Below the pieces are notes generated by a model, which was not told the DNA's origin, searched no databases, and worked only from the letters and a program-made list of their open reading frames with translations. From contig NZ_JASKLS010000006.1 in assembly GCF_030124375.1 (NCBI RefSeq), positions 62,001 to 126,000 of the forward strand: 64,000 nt of DNA, written 5' to 3'. Source of the DNA: Sinorhizobium sp. 6-70 (GTDB lineage: Bacteria; Pseudomonadota; Alphaproteobacteria; Rhizobiales; Rhizobiaceae). Positions within the stretch are counted from its first letter, which is position 1. Each line of letters begins with the position of its first letter. The translations under genes and the position numbers were made by a program. Shown here piece after piece: positions 26,706-34,460 of the stretch.

Positions 26706-28346
26706 CCCTTGTGGCGGCACCCAGTTGATGTTCTGGTTGGGGTCCTTGATGTCGCAGGTCTTGCAGTGCACGCAGTTCTGGGCGTTGATGACGAAGGTCG
26801 GCTTGCCGTCCTTTTCCACCCACTCGTAGACGGCGGCCGGACAGTAACGCGACGAGGGACCGGCATAAACGTCGTATTCCGAGCGCTTCTGCAGCTCGGG
26901 ATCCTTCACCTGCAAGTGGATCGGCTGGTCTTCCTCGTGGTTGGTGTTCGACAGGAACACCGAGGACAGCCGATCGAAGGTCAACACCCCGTCCGGCTTC
27001 GGATAGTCGATCTTCTGGTGCTGCTCCGCCGGTTCGAGCGAGGCCGCATCGGACTTGCCGTGCCTCAGCGTGCCGAAGAAGGAAAAGCCGAGGAGCTGGT
27101 TGGTCCACATGTCGAAGCCGCCGAGCGCGACGCCGACCGCGGTGCCGAACCTCGACCACAGCGGCTTGACGTTCCTAACCCGCTTCAGGTCCTGGCCGAT
27201 GGCGCTGTCGCGCCAGCCGTGTTCGATCTCGATCGGCTCGTCATTGGCGCGGCCGCTGGCAATCGCCTCGGCGAGTTTTTCCGCCGCCAGCATGCCCGAC
27301 AGCACGGCGTTGTGGCTGCCCTTGATGCGCGGCACGTTGACGAAGCCGGCGGAACAGCCGATCAGCGCGCCGCCGGGGAAGGAAAGCTTCGGCACCGACT
27401 GGTAGCCACCCTCGGTGATCGCACGGGCGCCATAGGACAACCGCTTGGCCCCCTCGAAGGTGCCGCGGATCGCCGGGTGCGTCTTGAAGCGCTGGAACTC
27501 CTCGAACGGGTGGAGATAGGGGTTCTTGTAGTTGAGGTGCACGACGAAGCCGACGGCGACGAGGTTGTCCTCGAGGTGGTAGAGGAACGAACCGCCGCCG
27601 GTCTTCATGTCGAGCGGCCAGCCGAACGAATGCTGCACCAGGCCGGCTTTGTGGTTTTCCGGCTTGACCTCCCAGAGTTCCTTCAGGCCGATGCCGAATT
27701 TCGGCACGTCGCGGCCTTCACCGAGCTTGTATTTGGCGATCAGCTCCTTGGCGAGCGAGCCGCGCACGCCCTCGCCGATCAGCGTGTATTTGCCGAGGAG
27801 CGCCATGCCGCGGGCGAAGTTCGGCCCCGGCTCGCCGGAGCGCTCGATACCCATGTCGCCGGTGGCAACGCCGATCACCGCGCCCTCGTCGTTGTAAAGC
27901 ACCTCGGTCGCGGCAAAGCCCGGATAGATCTCGACGCCGAGCGCCTCGGCATGCGTCGCCAGCCAGCGACAGACATTCCCGAGCGAGACGATGTAGTTGC
28001 CGTGATTGTTCATCAACGGCGGCATCAGGAAATTCGGCAGGCGGATCGAGCCGGCCGGGCCTAAGAACAGGAAATGATCGTCGGTGACCTCGGTCTTGAA
28101 CGGATGGTCGGCCTCGTCGCGCCAGCCGGGCAGGAGCCGGTCGATGCCGATCGGGTCAACGACCGCGCCGGAGAGGATGTGGGCGCCGACTTCGGCGCCC
28201 TTTTCCAAAACGACGACCGAAAGCTCCGGATTGACCTGCTTCAGCCGGATCGCCGCGGCGAGCCCGGCCGGACCGGCGCCGACGATCACCACGTCGAATT
28301 CCATGCTCTCGCGTTCCGGCAGTTCCATCGCCTCGGTCATTCTCAT
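26676..28346 (-). CDS. Electron transfer flavoprotein-ubiquinone oxidoreductase
   Basis: The 556-residue protein has an N-terminal FAD Rossmann motif (DVVIVGAGPAGLAAAIRL, residues about 18-35), the ubiquinone-binding hydrophobic region, and the C-terminal 4Fe-4S cluster ligands C502, C525, C528 and C531 (RYCPAAVYEW; NCVHCKTCDIKDP). It passes electrons from reduced ETF, fed by acyl-CoA and dimethylglycine-type dehydrogenases, to ubiquinone at the inner membrane. ATG 28346 is used; ATG 28340 is equally possible. A candidate LiuR-like operator lies upstream. The 3' end is duplicated in a tandem array. Confidence 0.96.
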   Translation of the reverse strand: MRMTEAMELPERESMEFDVVIVGAGPAGLAAAIRLKQVNPELSVVVLEKGAEVGAHILSGAVVDPIGIDRLLPGWRDEADHPFKTEVTDDHFLFLGPAGSIRLPNFLMPPLMNNHGNYIVSLGNVCRWLATHAEALGVEIYPGFAATEVLYNDEGAVIGVATGDMGIERSGEPGPNFARGMALLGKYTLIGEGVRGSLAKELIAKYKLGEGRDVPKFGIGLKELWEVKPENHKAGLVQHSFGWPLDMKTGGGSFLYHLEDNLVAVGFVVHLNYKNPYLHPFEEFQRFKTHPAIRGTFEGAKRLSYGARAITEGGYQSVPKLSFPGGALIGCSAGFVNVPRIKGSHNAVLSGMLAAEKLAEAIASGRANDEPIEIEHGWRDSAIGQDLKRVRNVKPLWSRFGTAVGVALGGFDMWTNQLLGFSFFGTLRHGKSDAASLEPAEQHQKIDYPKPDGVLTFDRLSSVFLSNTNHEEDQPIHLQVKDPELQKRSEYDVYAGPSSRYCPAAVYEWVEKDGKPTFVINAQNCVHCKTCDIKDPNQNINWVPPQGGEGPVYPNM

Positions 28347-28651
28347 GCTCTCCAGTGTCGCCGGTCTTCCGCCGGTTCTGTTCCCAAGCTAATCATCCCG
28401 TCATGGCAAATGCGGCCGGAATTGTCGAGCCGGGATGCGACAGACTATCTCCGCATTTGCGCATAACTTCATGAGTTTACCACACGCGGCCTACATTACT
28501 TTGACGTAAACGTAAATATCGCTGCGAATCTCGATAAACAAGACGGCTTGCTTTTGCCGCACCCGCATGCGAGGAGGCGCGCCCTTCCCTTCAGCGCAAC
28601 GCCGGAAAACCGTTCACATTTTTCCGAACTGCTCGATATACGGAGAAAGTC
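28347..28651. other. Divergent intergenic region ETF-QO / short Hsp70
   Basis: The 305-bp region holds both promoters and the TTTGACGT-AA-ACGTAAAT site at 28500-28517. No small gene or RIME is seen. Confidence 0.5.
28500..28517. promoter_or_regulatory. Candidate LiuR-type (MerR family) operator
   Basis: The near-palindrome TTTGACGT-AA-ACGTAAAT resembles the ACGT-centred inverted repeat bound by LiuR, which controls branched-chain amino acid and ETF genes in proteobacteria. It is in the ETF-QO divergent region. The motif assignment is from memory of the consensus. Confidence 0.4.
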
Positions 28652-29944
28652 ATGGCATCCGCCCTCGGCCTCGATTTCGGCACAACCAATTCCGTGCTGG
28701 CATTGTCACAGGGCACATCGACGCGCTCCGTCGTTGTCGACAGCCCGGCGGGCAAATCGGACACAACGCGCACGGCACTCTCGTTCCTGAAGAGCGCAGA
28801 GCGCGGGCCATTGCAGATCGAAGCGGGACAGGCGGCAATCCGGGAATTCATCGATAATCCCGGCGAATGCCGCTTCCTTCAGTCGATCAAGACATTTGCC
28901 GCGAGTTCGTTGTTCCAGGGCACGCTGGTCTTTGCCAAGCGGCACGATTTCGAAGACCTCATGTACGCGTTCCTCGCGCGGTTGAGGGACTATGCGGGCA
29001 GCGACTGGAGCAGCGGGCTGAGACGGATCGTCGTCGGCCGTCCAGTGCAGTTTGCCGGCGCCAACCCGGACGAAAAGCTGGCTCTGGAACGCTACAATCG
29101 CGCCCTCGCGCGCTTCGACTTTCCGGAAATCCACTATGTCTACGAACCGGTCGCGGCCGCGTTCTATTTTGCACGGACCCTAGAGAGGGACGCGACGGTG
29201 CTCGTCGCCGATTTCGGCGGCGGCACGACCGACTACTCAATCATCCGCTTCGAGAGCGAGGGCGGCCGGCTGACGGCGACGCCGGTCGGGCATTCCGGCG
29301 TCGGCATCGCCGGCGATCATTTTGATTTCCGCATCATCGACAATATCGTCTCGCCGCTCATCGGAAAGGGGAGTCTGTTCAAGAGCTTCGACAAGCTGCT
29401 TGAAGTGCCGTCGAGCTACTACGCCAATTTCGGCCGCTGGAACCAGTTGTCGATCTTCAAGACGTTGAAGGACTTTTCGGAGCTGAAGAAACTGGTCCGG
29501 GCGAGCCTTGAGCCGGAAAAGCTCGAAGCTTTCGTGGATCTGATCGAGCATGACGAGGGCTATCCGCTCTACCAGGCGGTTTCAGCGACCAAGATGCGGC
29601 TGTCGCAGGCAGAGGAAACCGAGTTCTTCTTTGCGCCACTCGGCGAGCGGGCGCGCAGGATGGTTAAGCGCGCCGACTTCGAGACCTGGATCGCGCCTGA
29701 CCTTGCCCGCATCGAACAGGCACTCGATGAGGTACTTGAAAAGACGGAGACGGCGCCGGCAACGATCGACAGGGTCTTTCTCACCGGCGGCACGTCCTTC
29801 GTACCGGCGGTAAGGCGGATCTTCGACAACCGTTTCGAGCGGTCAAAGATCGAAAGCGGTGGAGAACTGCTGTCGATCGCGCACGGGCTGGCATTGATCG
29901 GCGAGCGGCAGGACATCGCGACCTGGACGGCTGAAGCCGCCTGA
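28652..29944 (+). CDS. YegD-like short Hsp70 family protein
   Basis: The 430-residue protein has the Hsp70/actin-like ATPase domain: phosphate-1 ALGLDFGTTNSVLAL at the N terminus, phosphate-2 VLVADFGGGTTDYSI near residue 189, and adenosine motif FLTGGTSFVPAVRRIF near residue 377. It stops there, with no substrate-binding beta domain, so it is not DnaK but the YegD/DUF-type short Hsp70. Its clients are unknown; it is cytoplasmic. It diverges from ETF-QO and precedes the UDG gene with a 40-bp gap, so those two may be co-transcribed. Confidence 0.92.
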   Translation: MASALGLDFGTTNSVLALSQGTSTRSVVVDSPAGKSDTTRTALSFLKSAERGPLQIEAGQAAIREFIDNPGECRFLQSIKTFAASSLFQGTLVFAKRHDFEDLMYAFLARLRDYAGSDWSSGLRRIVVGRPVQFAGANPDEKLALERYNRALARFDFPEIHYVYEPVAAAFYFARTLERDATVLVADFGGGTTDYSIIRFESEGGRLTATPVGHSGVGIAGDHFDFRIIDNIVSPLIGKGSLFKSFDKLLEVPSSYYANFGRWNQLSIFKTLKDFSELKKLVRASLEPEKLEAFVDLIEHDEGYPLYQAVSATKMRLSQAEETEFFFAPLGERARRMVKRADFETWIAPDLARIEQALDEVLEKTETAPATIDRVFLTGGTSFVPAVRRIFDNRFERSKIESGGELLSIAHGLALIGERQDIATWTAEAA

Positions 29945-29984
29945 TGCCGCTGGACCGTTCCCGCCGATCTGCTAAATTCGCGTC

Positions 29985-30866
29985 ATGATCCCGGCCAACG
30001 ACCTTTCCCCTGCACAGCTTGCCGCCCTTCTCGCCTTCCATGCGGATGCAGGCGTCGAATGGCTGCTAGAGGACGAAGCCGTCGACCGGTTCGCAGAATT
30101 CGAGGCGATGAAGGCGAAGCGTGCGGAGGCGCGCAGCGCGCCGCAAAGCGGGCCAACAGGCGCCGTGCAAGGGCAAGGTGCAGGAGCGCAGCCAGCGGCC
30201 CAGTCCCGCAGTGCCGCTCCTGCGGCACCGGCAGCCTCCCCTCCGTCCGTTGCGATTCCCGACGAGCAAGCCATCAGGGAGGCCCGATTCGCCGCGGAAA
30301 CAGCGCGCTCGCTGCCGGAACTGAGAACCGCAATGGAGTCCTTCAACCATTGCAACCTCAAGAACAGTGCCCGCAATCTCGTCTTCGCCGAGGGCGATCC
30401 CGCTTCCGGGATCATGATCGTCGGACCGATGCCCTATGCGGATGACGATCGCGATGGTCAGCCATTCGCCGGTAGGCTGGGTGAAATGCTCGAGCGCATG
30501 CTTTTCGGAATCGGCCTTGCCCGGCAGGATGTGCTGCTGACCAATGTCGTACCCTGGCGTCCGCCCGGAAATCGCGTGCCTTCCGGCCGCGAGGCGGATA
30601 TCTGCCGACCCTTCATCGAGCGGCAAATCGCACTCGCCGAGCCCAGGCAATTGCTGCTTCTTGGGAACTTCACGGCTCGCTTCTTCTTCGGCGGTGCCGA
30701 TACGATTCACCAATTGCGCGGGGAATGGCGCGAACTCTCCGCCGGCGGCCACCGCGTTCCGGCACTGGCCACGCTGCACCCCCAGGATCTCGTGACCGCG
30801 CCAGTCAACAAGCGTTTTGCCTGGCAGGATCTGCTGGTCTTCAAGGCGAAGATCAACGGCCAGTAA
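29985..30866 (+). CDS. Uracil-DNA glycosylase, family-4-like, atypical Fe-S ligands
   Basis: The 293-residue protein has an N-terminal ~110-residue extension with an Ala/Pro/Gln-rich linker (about 50-92) and then the UDG fold: MIVGPMPYADDDRDGQPFAGRLGEML replaces the GEAPG...GxPFxGxAG motif A, VLLTNVVPWRPPGNRVP is motif 2, and LATLHPQDLV is the C-terminal HPxxL motif. These enzymes excise uracil from DNA. Canonical family-4 enzymes bind a 4Fe-4S cluster through four Cys; here only two cysteines occur in the fold (NHCNLKN, DICRPF), so the cluster may be absent or differently built. Confidence 0.82.
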   Translation: MIPANDLSPAQLAALLAFHADAGVEWLLEDEAVDRFAEFEAMKAKRAEARSAPQSGPTGAVQGQGAGAQPAAQSRSAAPAAPAASPPSVAIPDEQAIREARFAAETARSLPELRTAMESFNHCNLKNSARNLVFAEGDPASGIMIVGPMPYADDDRDGQPFAGRLGEMLERMLFGIGLARQDVLLTNVVPWRPPGNRVPSGREADICRPFIERQIALAEPRQLLLLGNFTARFFFGGADTIHQLRGEWRELSAGGHRVPALATLHPQDLVTAPVNKRFAWQDLLVFKAKINGQ

Positions 30867-31004
30867 GTGGCGCGCCCAATTCATGAACAGATGGTGAAAA
30901 AAGCCATGCGAATTGCGCATGCCAGCGCCGCGTTTTAATGCATTGCAAAATCGATGCTGCATCGCAATATGGACATGTGGGAGGAATGGAAAAGGAAATG
31001 AACC

Positions 31005-31184
31005 ATGACTGCCCGCTTTCGTCCGATCCACAGCAGCTTTGAGACGCTCCGCCATGCCGGCGCCGCGCTGCGGACGCCTTTCAACAATTTCGGCACGGCA
31101 GCCAACGAGCAGATGACCGCAATCGGTCTTACCCGGACCACGCGCCGCCCGGCACAGATCTACGCCGAATTCATCCAACGCTGA
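31005..31184 (+). CDS. Small basic protein, first of a tandem pair
   Basis: The 59-residue frame from ATG 31005 (MTARFRPIHSSFETLRHAGA) has an AGGAAA ribosome-binding site at good spacing. It is basic and without membrane segments. No family is recognised with confidence. It is followed after a strong hairpin by a second small gene of similar layout. Confidence 0.6.
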   Translation: MTARFRPIHSSFETLRHAGAALRTPFNNFGTAANEQMTAIGLTRTTRRPAQIYAEFIQR

Positions 31185-31191
31185 TGATCGC

Positions 31192-31210
31192 GCGGGGCTG
31201 CGAGCCCCGC
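31192..31210. other. Hairpin between the two small genes
   Basis: A perfect 8-bp stem (GCGGGGCT, 31192-31199, with AGCCCCGC, 31203-31210) with loop GCG lies 8 bp after the first stop codon. It has no U-run, so processing or partial termination is more likely than a simple terminator. Confidence 0.6.
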
Positions 31211-31244
31211 AATCCGCGTTCCCGGATCAGAAAAGGAAAAGATC

Positions 31245-31400
31245 ATGTCCAGGCCGCTTGGCAGCATTCGGGCTCTGCTCGACACGATCTCCGACATCGG
31301 CACGGCAGTGCGTGCTTCGCGCGAATATAGCCGCCTGAGCACAATCAAGGACTCGCGGCGCGCTCACCGCGTCCCCGTCAGCCCGCTGCTGCCGAATTAA
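31245..31400 (+). CDS. Small basic protein, second of a tandem pair
   Basis: The 51-residue frame from ATG 31245 (MSRPLGSIRALLDTISDIGT) has an AAAAGGAAAAG ribosome-binding site. It carries an amphipathic helix followed by a basic tail ending PVSPLLPN. It resembles small rhizobial DUF1127-like proteins in size and charge, but I do not claim that family. It is probably co-transcribed with the preceding small gene. Confidence 0.58.
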   Translation: MSRPLGSIRALLDTISDIGTAVRASREYSRLSTIKDSRRAHRVPVSPLLPN

Positions 31401-31573
31401 TCCGCCTTCCTGCGTCTTTTCGCCATCGACTGTCGCAATCGACAGCGTCAAAAGACTCCGATAAAGCCACACTCATTCCGATCCGCGGAGTGAGCTGACG
31501 AACGTCCGATCGACCGCTCCTTCCAATGCCCCGGGCGTTTCTCCGCAACGGTTGAACACGACACCGGCAATGC

Positions 31574-31680
31574 CTACAGCGCCGCGCGTCCTATCGGACG
31601 CGCAAAGGACGCTGTAGCACCTTGAAATTGTTGCATATTTTTTCCTTAAATCGGGGAGGATCTAAGGAAACATGCAGTAG
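31574..31680. repeat. RIME element directly upstream of the MFS gene
   Basis: The 107-bp copy runs from CTACAGCGCC to CATGCAGTAG and ends 8 bp before the MFS ATG. The rest of the 288-bp gap (31401-31573) shows no gene. Confidence 0.9.
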
Positions 31681-31688
31681 GAGCGCCA

Positions 31689-32981
31689 ATGCCGGCTAGT
31701 CTTGCTTCCGTTTTCAGCCTGATGCTCTCCACCTTGCTGATGATGGTGGCCTTCGGGCTGCAAAGCTACGTCATTCCCGTGCGCTCGGTGGCCGAGAGCT
31801 GGTCGACGCTCACCGTCTCGATCTTCGCCACCGGCTACACGCTCGGCTTCACGCTTTCCTGCATCGTCACGCCAAGATTCGTGCTGCGCGTCGGGCATGT
31901 CCGCGTCTTCACCGCGCTGATCACGCTGCTCTCGATTGCCATCCTGATGTGCGGGCTCATCGTCGACTGGCGCGCCTGGATCGTCTTCCGGGCGATTTCC
32001 GGCTTCGCCATTTCCGGAAGCTATCTCGTCATCGAGAGTTGGCTCAACGAGCGTGTCACAAACGAAAACCGGGGCCTGCTCTTTTCGCTCTACCTCATCA
32101 CGACGATGGTCGGGACCATCGGCGGCCAATATCTGGTGCCGCTCGGCGATCCCACCAACACCTCGCTGTTCATTCTCTGCGGCGTGCTGTTTTCCCTGGC
32201 GCTGCTGCCGACGGCGCTTTCCTCCTCGCCCATGCCGGCGCCGCCAGCACAGGCGAAGTTCGATATTCCGGGCCTGTTCCGCCGCTCGCCGGTCGCCGTC
32301 GTCGGCGGGATTCTCGCGGGCGCGCTTTCCGGCGCCTGGCTCAATCTCGGCGGCGTCTTCACCCAGAGGATCGGACTTTCAACCGCCGAGGGGGCCACGC
32401 TGCTTGCATCGCTGCTCACGGGCAGCGCGCTCTCGCAGATACCGATCGGCCGCGCCTCCGACCGGATGGACCGGCGCATCGTCATGGTCGCCTGCGGGAT
32501 CGTCGGCGTCATCTCCTGCCTCGTCATGTCCATTTCAATCGGCCGCAGCCCGGCGATGCTCTATCTCGTTGCCGCCTGCATCGGCAGCGTGCTCTTTCCG
32601 ATCTATGCGCTCAATGTCGCGCACGCCAACGACCTCGCCCGCCCGAACGAATACGTCGAGATCTCGTCGGGCCTGATGATCACCTATGGCATCGGCACCA
32701 TCGTTGGACCGTTGATGGTCGGCCCGGTCATGGACCGCTTCGGCCCCGCGGCGCTGTTCATTGTCCTTGCCGTCTACTTCGCGTTTTACGGCGGCTATGC
32801 CGCCTGGCGCATTCTCAGGCGCGACCAGCACCAGGGACTAGTCGCCAAGACCGACTTCCAGGCAACCACAGTTCTGCCGACGCCTGGTCCCGACGTGACG
32901 AGTCCGATCGCCCAGCAGTCGGATGCCGATGCGCTCATCGGCGACGACACGGTTCCGATTTGGGAGAGGCAGCCGGAATAG
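31689..32981 (+). CDS. MFS transporter, YcaD-like
   Basis: The 430-residue protein has 12 predicted TM helices, the loop 2-3 region TPRFVLRVGHVR, FRAISGFAISGSYLVIESWLN and the second-half motif SDRMDRRIVMVACGIVGVIS, all typical of the YcaD-like branch of the major facilitator superfamily. The C-terminal ~50 residues form a polar cytoplasmic tail. Substrate unknown. Its Shine-Dalgarno AGGAG begins inside the end of a RIME element, 5 nt before ATG, so translation depends on a sequence brought in by the repeat. Confidence 0.88.
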   Translation: MPASLASVFSLMLSTLLMMVAFGLQSYVIPVRSVAESWSTLTVSIFATGYTLGFTLSCIVTPRFVLRVGHVRVFTALITLLSIAILMCGLIVDWRAWIVFRAISGFAISGSYLVIESWLNERVTNENRGLLFSLYLITTMVGTIGGQYLVPLGDPTNTSLFILCGVLFSLALLPTALSSSPMPAPPAQAKFDIPGLFRRSPVAVVGGILAGALSGAWLNLGGVFTQRIGLSTAEGATLLASLLTGSALSQIPIGRASDRMDRRIVMVACGIVGVISCLVMSISIGRSPAMLYLVAACIGSVLFPIYALNVAHANDLARPNEYVEISSGLMITYGIGTIVGPLMVGPVMDRFGPAALFIVLAVYFAFYGGYAAWRILRRDQHQGLVAKTDFQATTVLPTPGPDVTSPIAQQSDADALIGDDTVPIWERQPE

Positions 32982-33101
32982 GGCTGCTGGATGGGGAAAA
33001 GCGTGGGCGGTTTTCCGCCCGCATCCCGCCCTACCTTATTCGATCACGTTTATGAGTTTGGGTCGATTCGACCTAAATCATCGTGATCTGGCGAGCCATC
33101 G

Positions 33102-34040
33102 TCAGCCTTGTGGCGTGACATGCTTGCGGGCGCCCTTGCGCTCCAATCCCAGCTGATGCTCGCGAAAGATGATGAAGATGCCGGCGGAGACAACGATTGC
33201 CGTGCCCGCCAACATGATTCGCGTCGGTATGTCACCGAAGAGAAAATAGCCGACAGCAATGCCCAGTATGATCGACGTGTATTCGAACGGGGCGATCGTC
33301 GACATGTCGGCGTGACGGTAGCTTTCGGTCAGCAGGATCTGCGCGACGCCACCGCAGAAGCCGGCGACCATCAGTAGCAGAAAGGACGTCCACGACATTG
33401 CCGGCCAGCCGAAGGGCAGTGTCGCAAGTGAAAACACCGAGGCCGACAGGGAGAAGTAAAGCACGATCGTGTGCGTTCGCTCGAACTTCACGAGCTTGCG
33501 CACGAGCACCATCGCCATCGCTCCAAGCGCCGCAGAAGCCAACACGGCGGCCGCGCCAAGCGCCTCGGACGAGCCGAAATCGCCATTGCGGAACAGCGTC
33601 AGCCGAGGCCAGGTGATGATCAGCACCCCCGTAAGCCCGATGACAACCGCGGACCATCGATAGAGCCGCACGGTTTCCCGGAGAAAAACGGCGGCAAAGA
33701 TGACGGCAAGCAGCGGCATGGCGTAGCCGATCGCGATCGCCTCCGGCAACGGCAGGTGGACAAGCCCATAGAAGCCACAGCTCATGGAAAGAATGCCGAC
33801 AAAGCCGCGCGCCAGATGTCCGGTCAAGTTGTCGGTTCTGAATGCATCGCGCAATTTGCCGCGAAGGGCCAGGAAACCCAGGATCGGCACCATCGCAAAG
33901 GCGGAACGGTAGAAGGTGATTTGACCTGTAGCGATATCGTTGCCCGCGGCCTTGATGCAGGTGGACATGCAAACGAAGATGACGACGGAAAGTACCTTGA
34001 GCAGGATTCCCTTCATCGGGCTTTGGATGTCCGCATCCAT
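33102..34040 (-). CDS. EamA/DMT-family transporter
   Basis: The 312-residue protein has ten predicted TM helices in two EamA repeats. It includes TFYRSAFAMVPILGFLALRG, then SCGFYGLVHLPLPEAIAIGYAMPL and SYRHADMSTIAPFEYTSIILG, which resemble the S-adenosylmethionine/RhaT-like branch of DMT permeases. The start at MDADIQSPMKG (34040) is preferred; ATG 34013 is possible. It is monocistronic and convergent with the MFS gene. Substrate not known. Confidence 0.87.
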   Translation of the reverse strand: MDADIQSPMKGILLKVLSVVIFVCMSTCIKAAGNDIATGQITFYRSAFAMVPILGFLALRGKLRDAFRTDNLTGHLARGFVGILSMSCGFYGLVHLPLPEAIAIGYAMPLLAVIFAAVFLRETVRLYRWSAVVIGLTGVLIITWPRLTLFRNGDFGSSEALGAAAVLASAALGAMAMVLVRKLVKFERTHTIVLYFSLSASVFSLATLPFGWPAMSWTSFLLLMVAGFCGGVAQILLTESYRHADMSTIAPFEYTSIILGIAVGYFLFGDIPTRIMLAGTAIVVSAGIFIIFREHQLGLERKGARKHVTPQG

Positions 34041-34460
34041 TAAACGCACTTTTCAAATGCCGCTGGCCACGCGGGAAGAATGTCGGCCTGGGAAGACGCG
34101 GCAGAAGAGCCGCAGGAAGGTCACGCTCACTCTAGCGATGCCATGGCGGAATATGGATCAAAATTCTTGATGGAAAGCATTTTTTCTTGATGCGTCCGCC
34201 ATGGCTGCCCAGGTTCTCCGAGATTTTTTAGCAAGCGCGAAAAAATCCTAGCCGATTTAGTTCTTGTTAGTGACGCTTCTATAAACCACTGATCGATAAG
34301 GGAATGGGAAGAATACCGGAGGCCGCAGCTTGCCCATCGGAGTGCGGCCGCCGGCATCACAATCATGTGGCAAAGCTTCGCTTCTCGCTCCTTGGGCTTT
34401 TCACCATCACAGGCGCCCTCTACAAATCGACTGTACACGAAGGCGCAAGCGAGACTGATC
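34041..34460. other. Divergent intergenic region EamA / pepN
   Basis: The 420 bp contain an AT-rich stretch at about 34140-34290 that is a likely promoter area. A long open frame into pepN from 34365 is not coding by homology. No repeat or small gene is seen. Confidence 0.5.

Noticed and set aside
33060..33075. Small inverted repeat GGTCGA-T-TCGACC after the MFS gene
   Set aside because: Short stem without a U-run; too weak to call a terminator.
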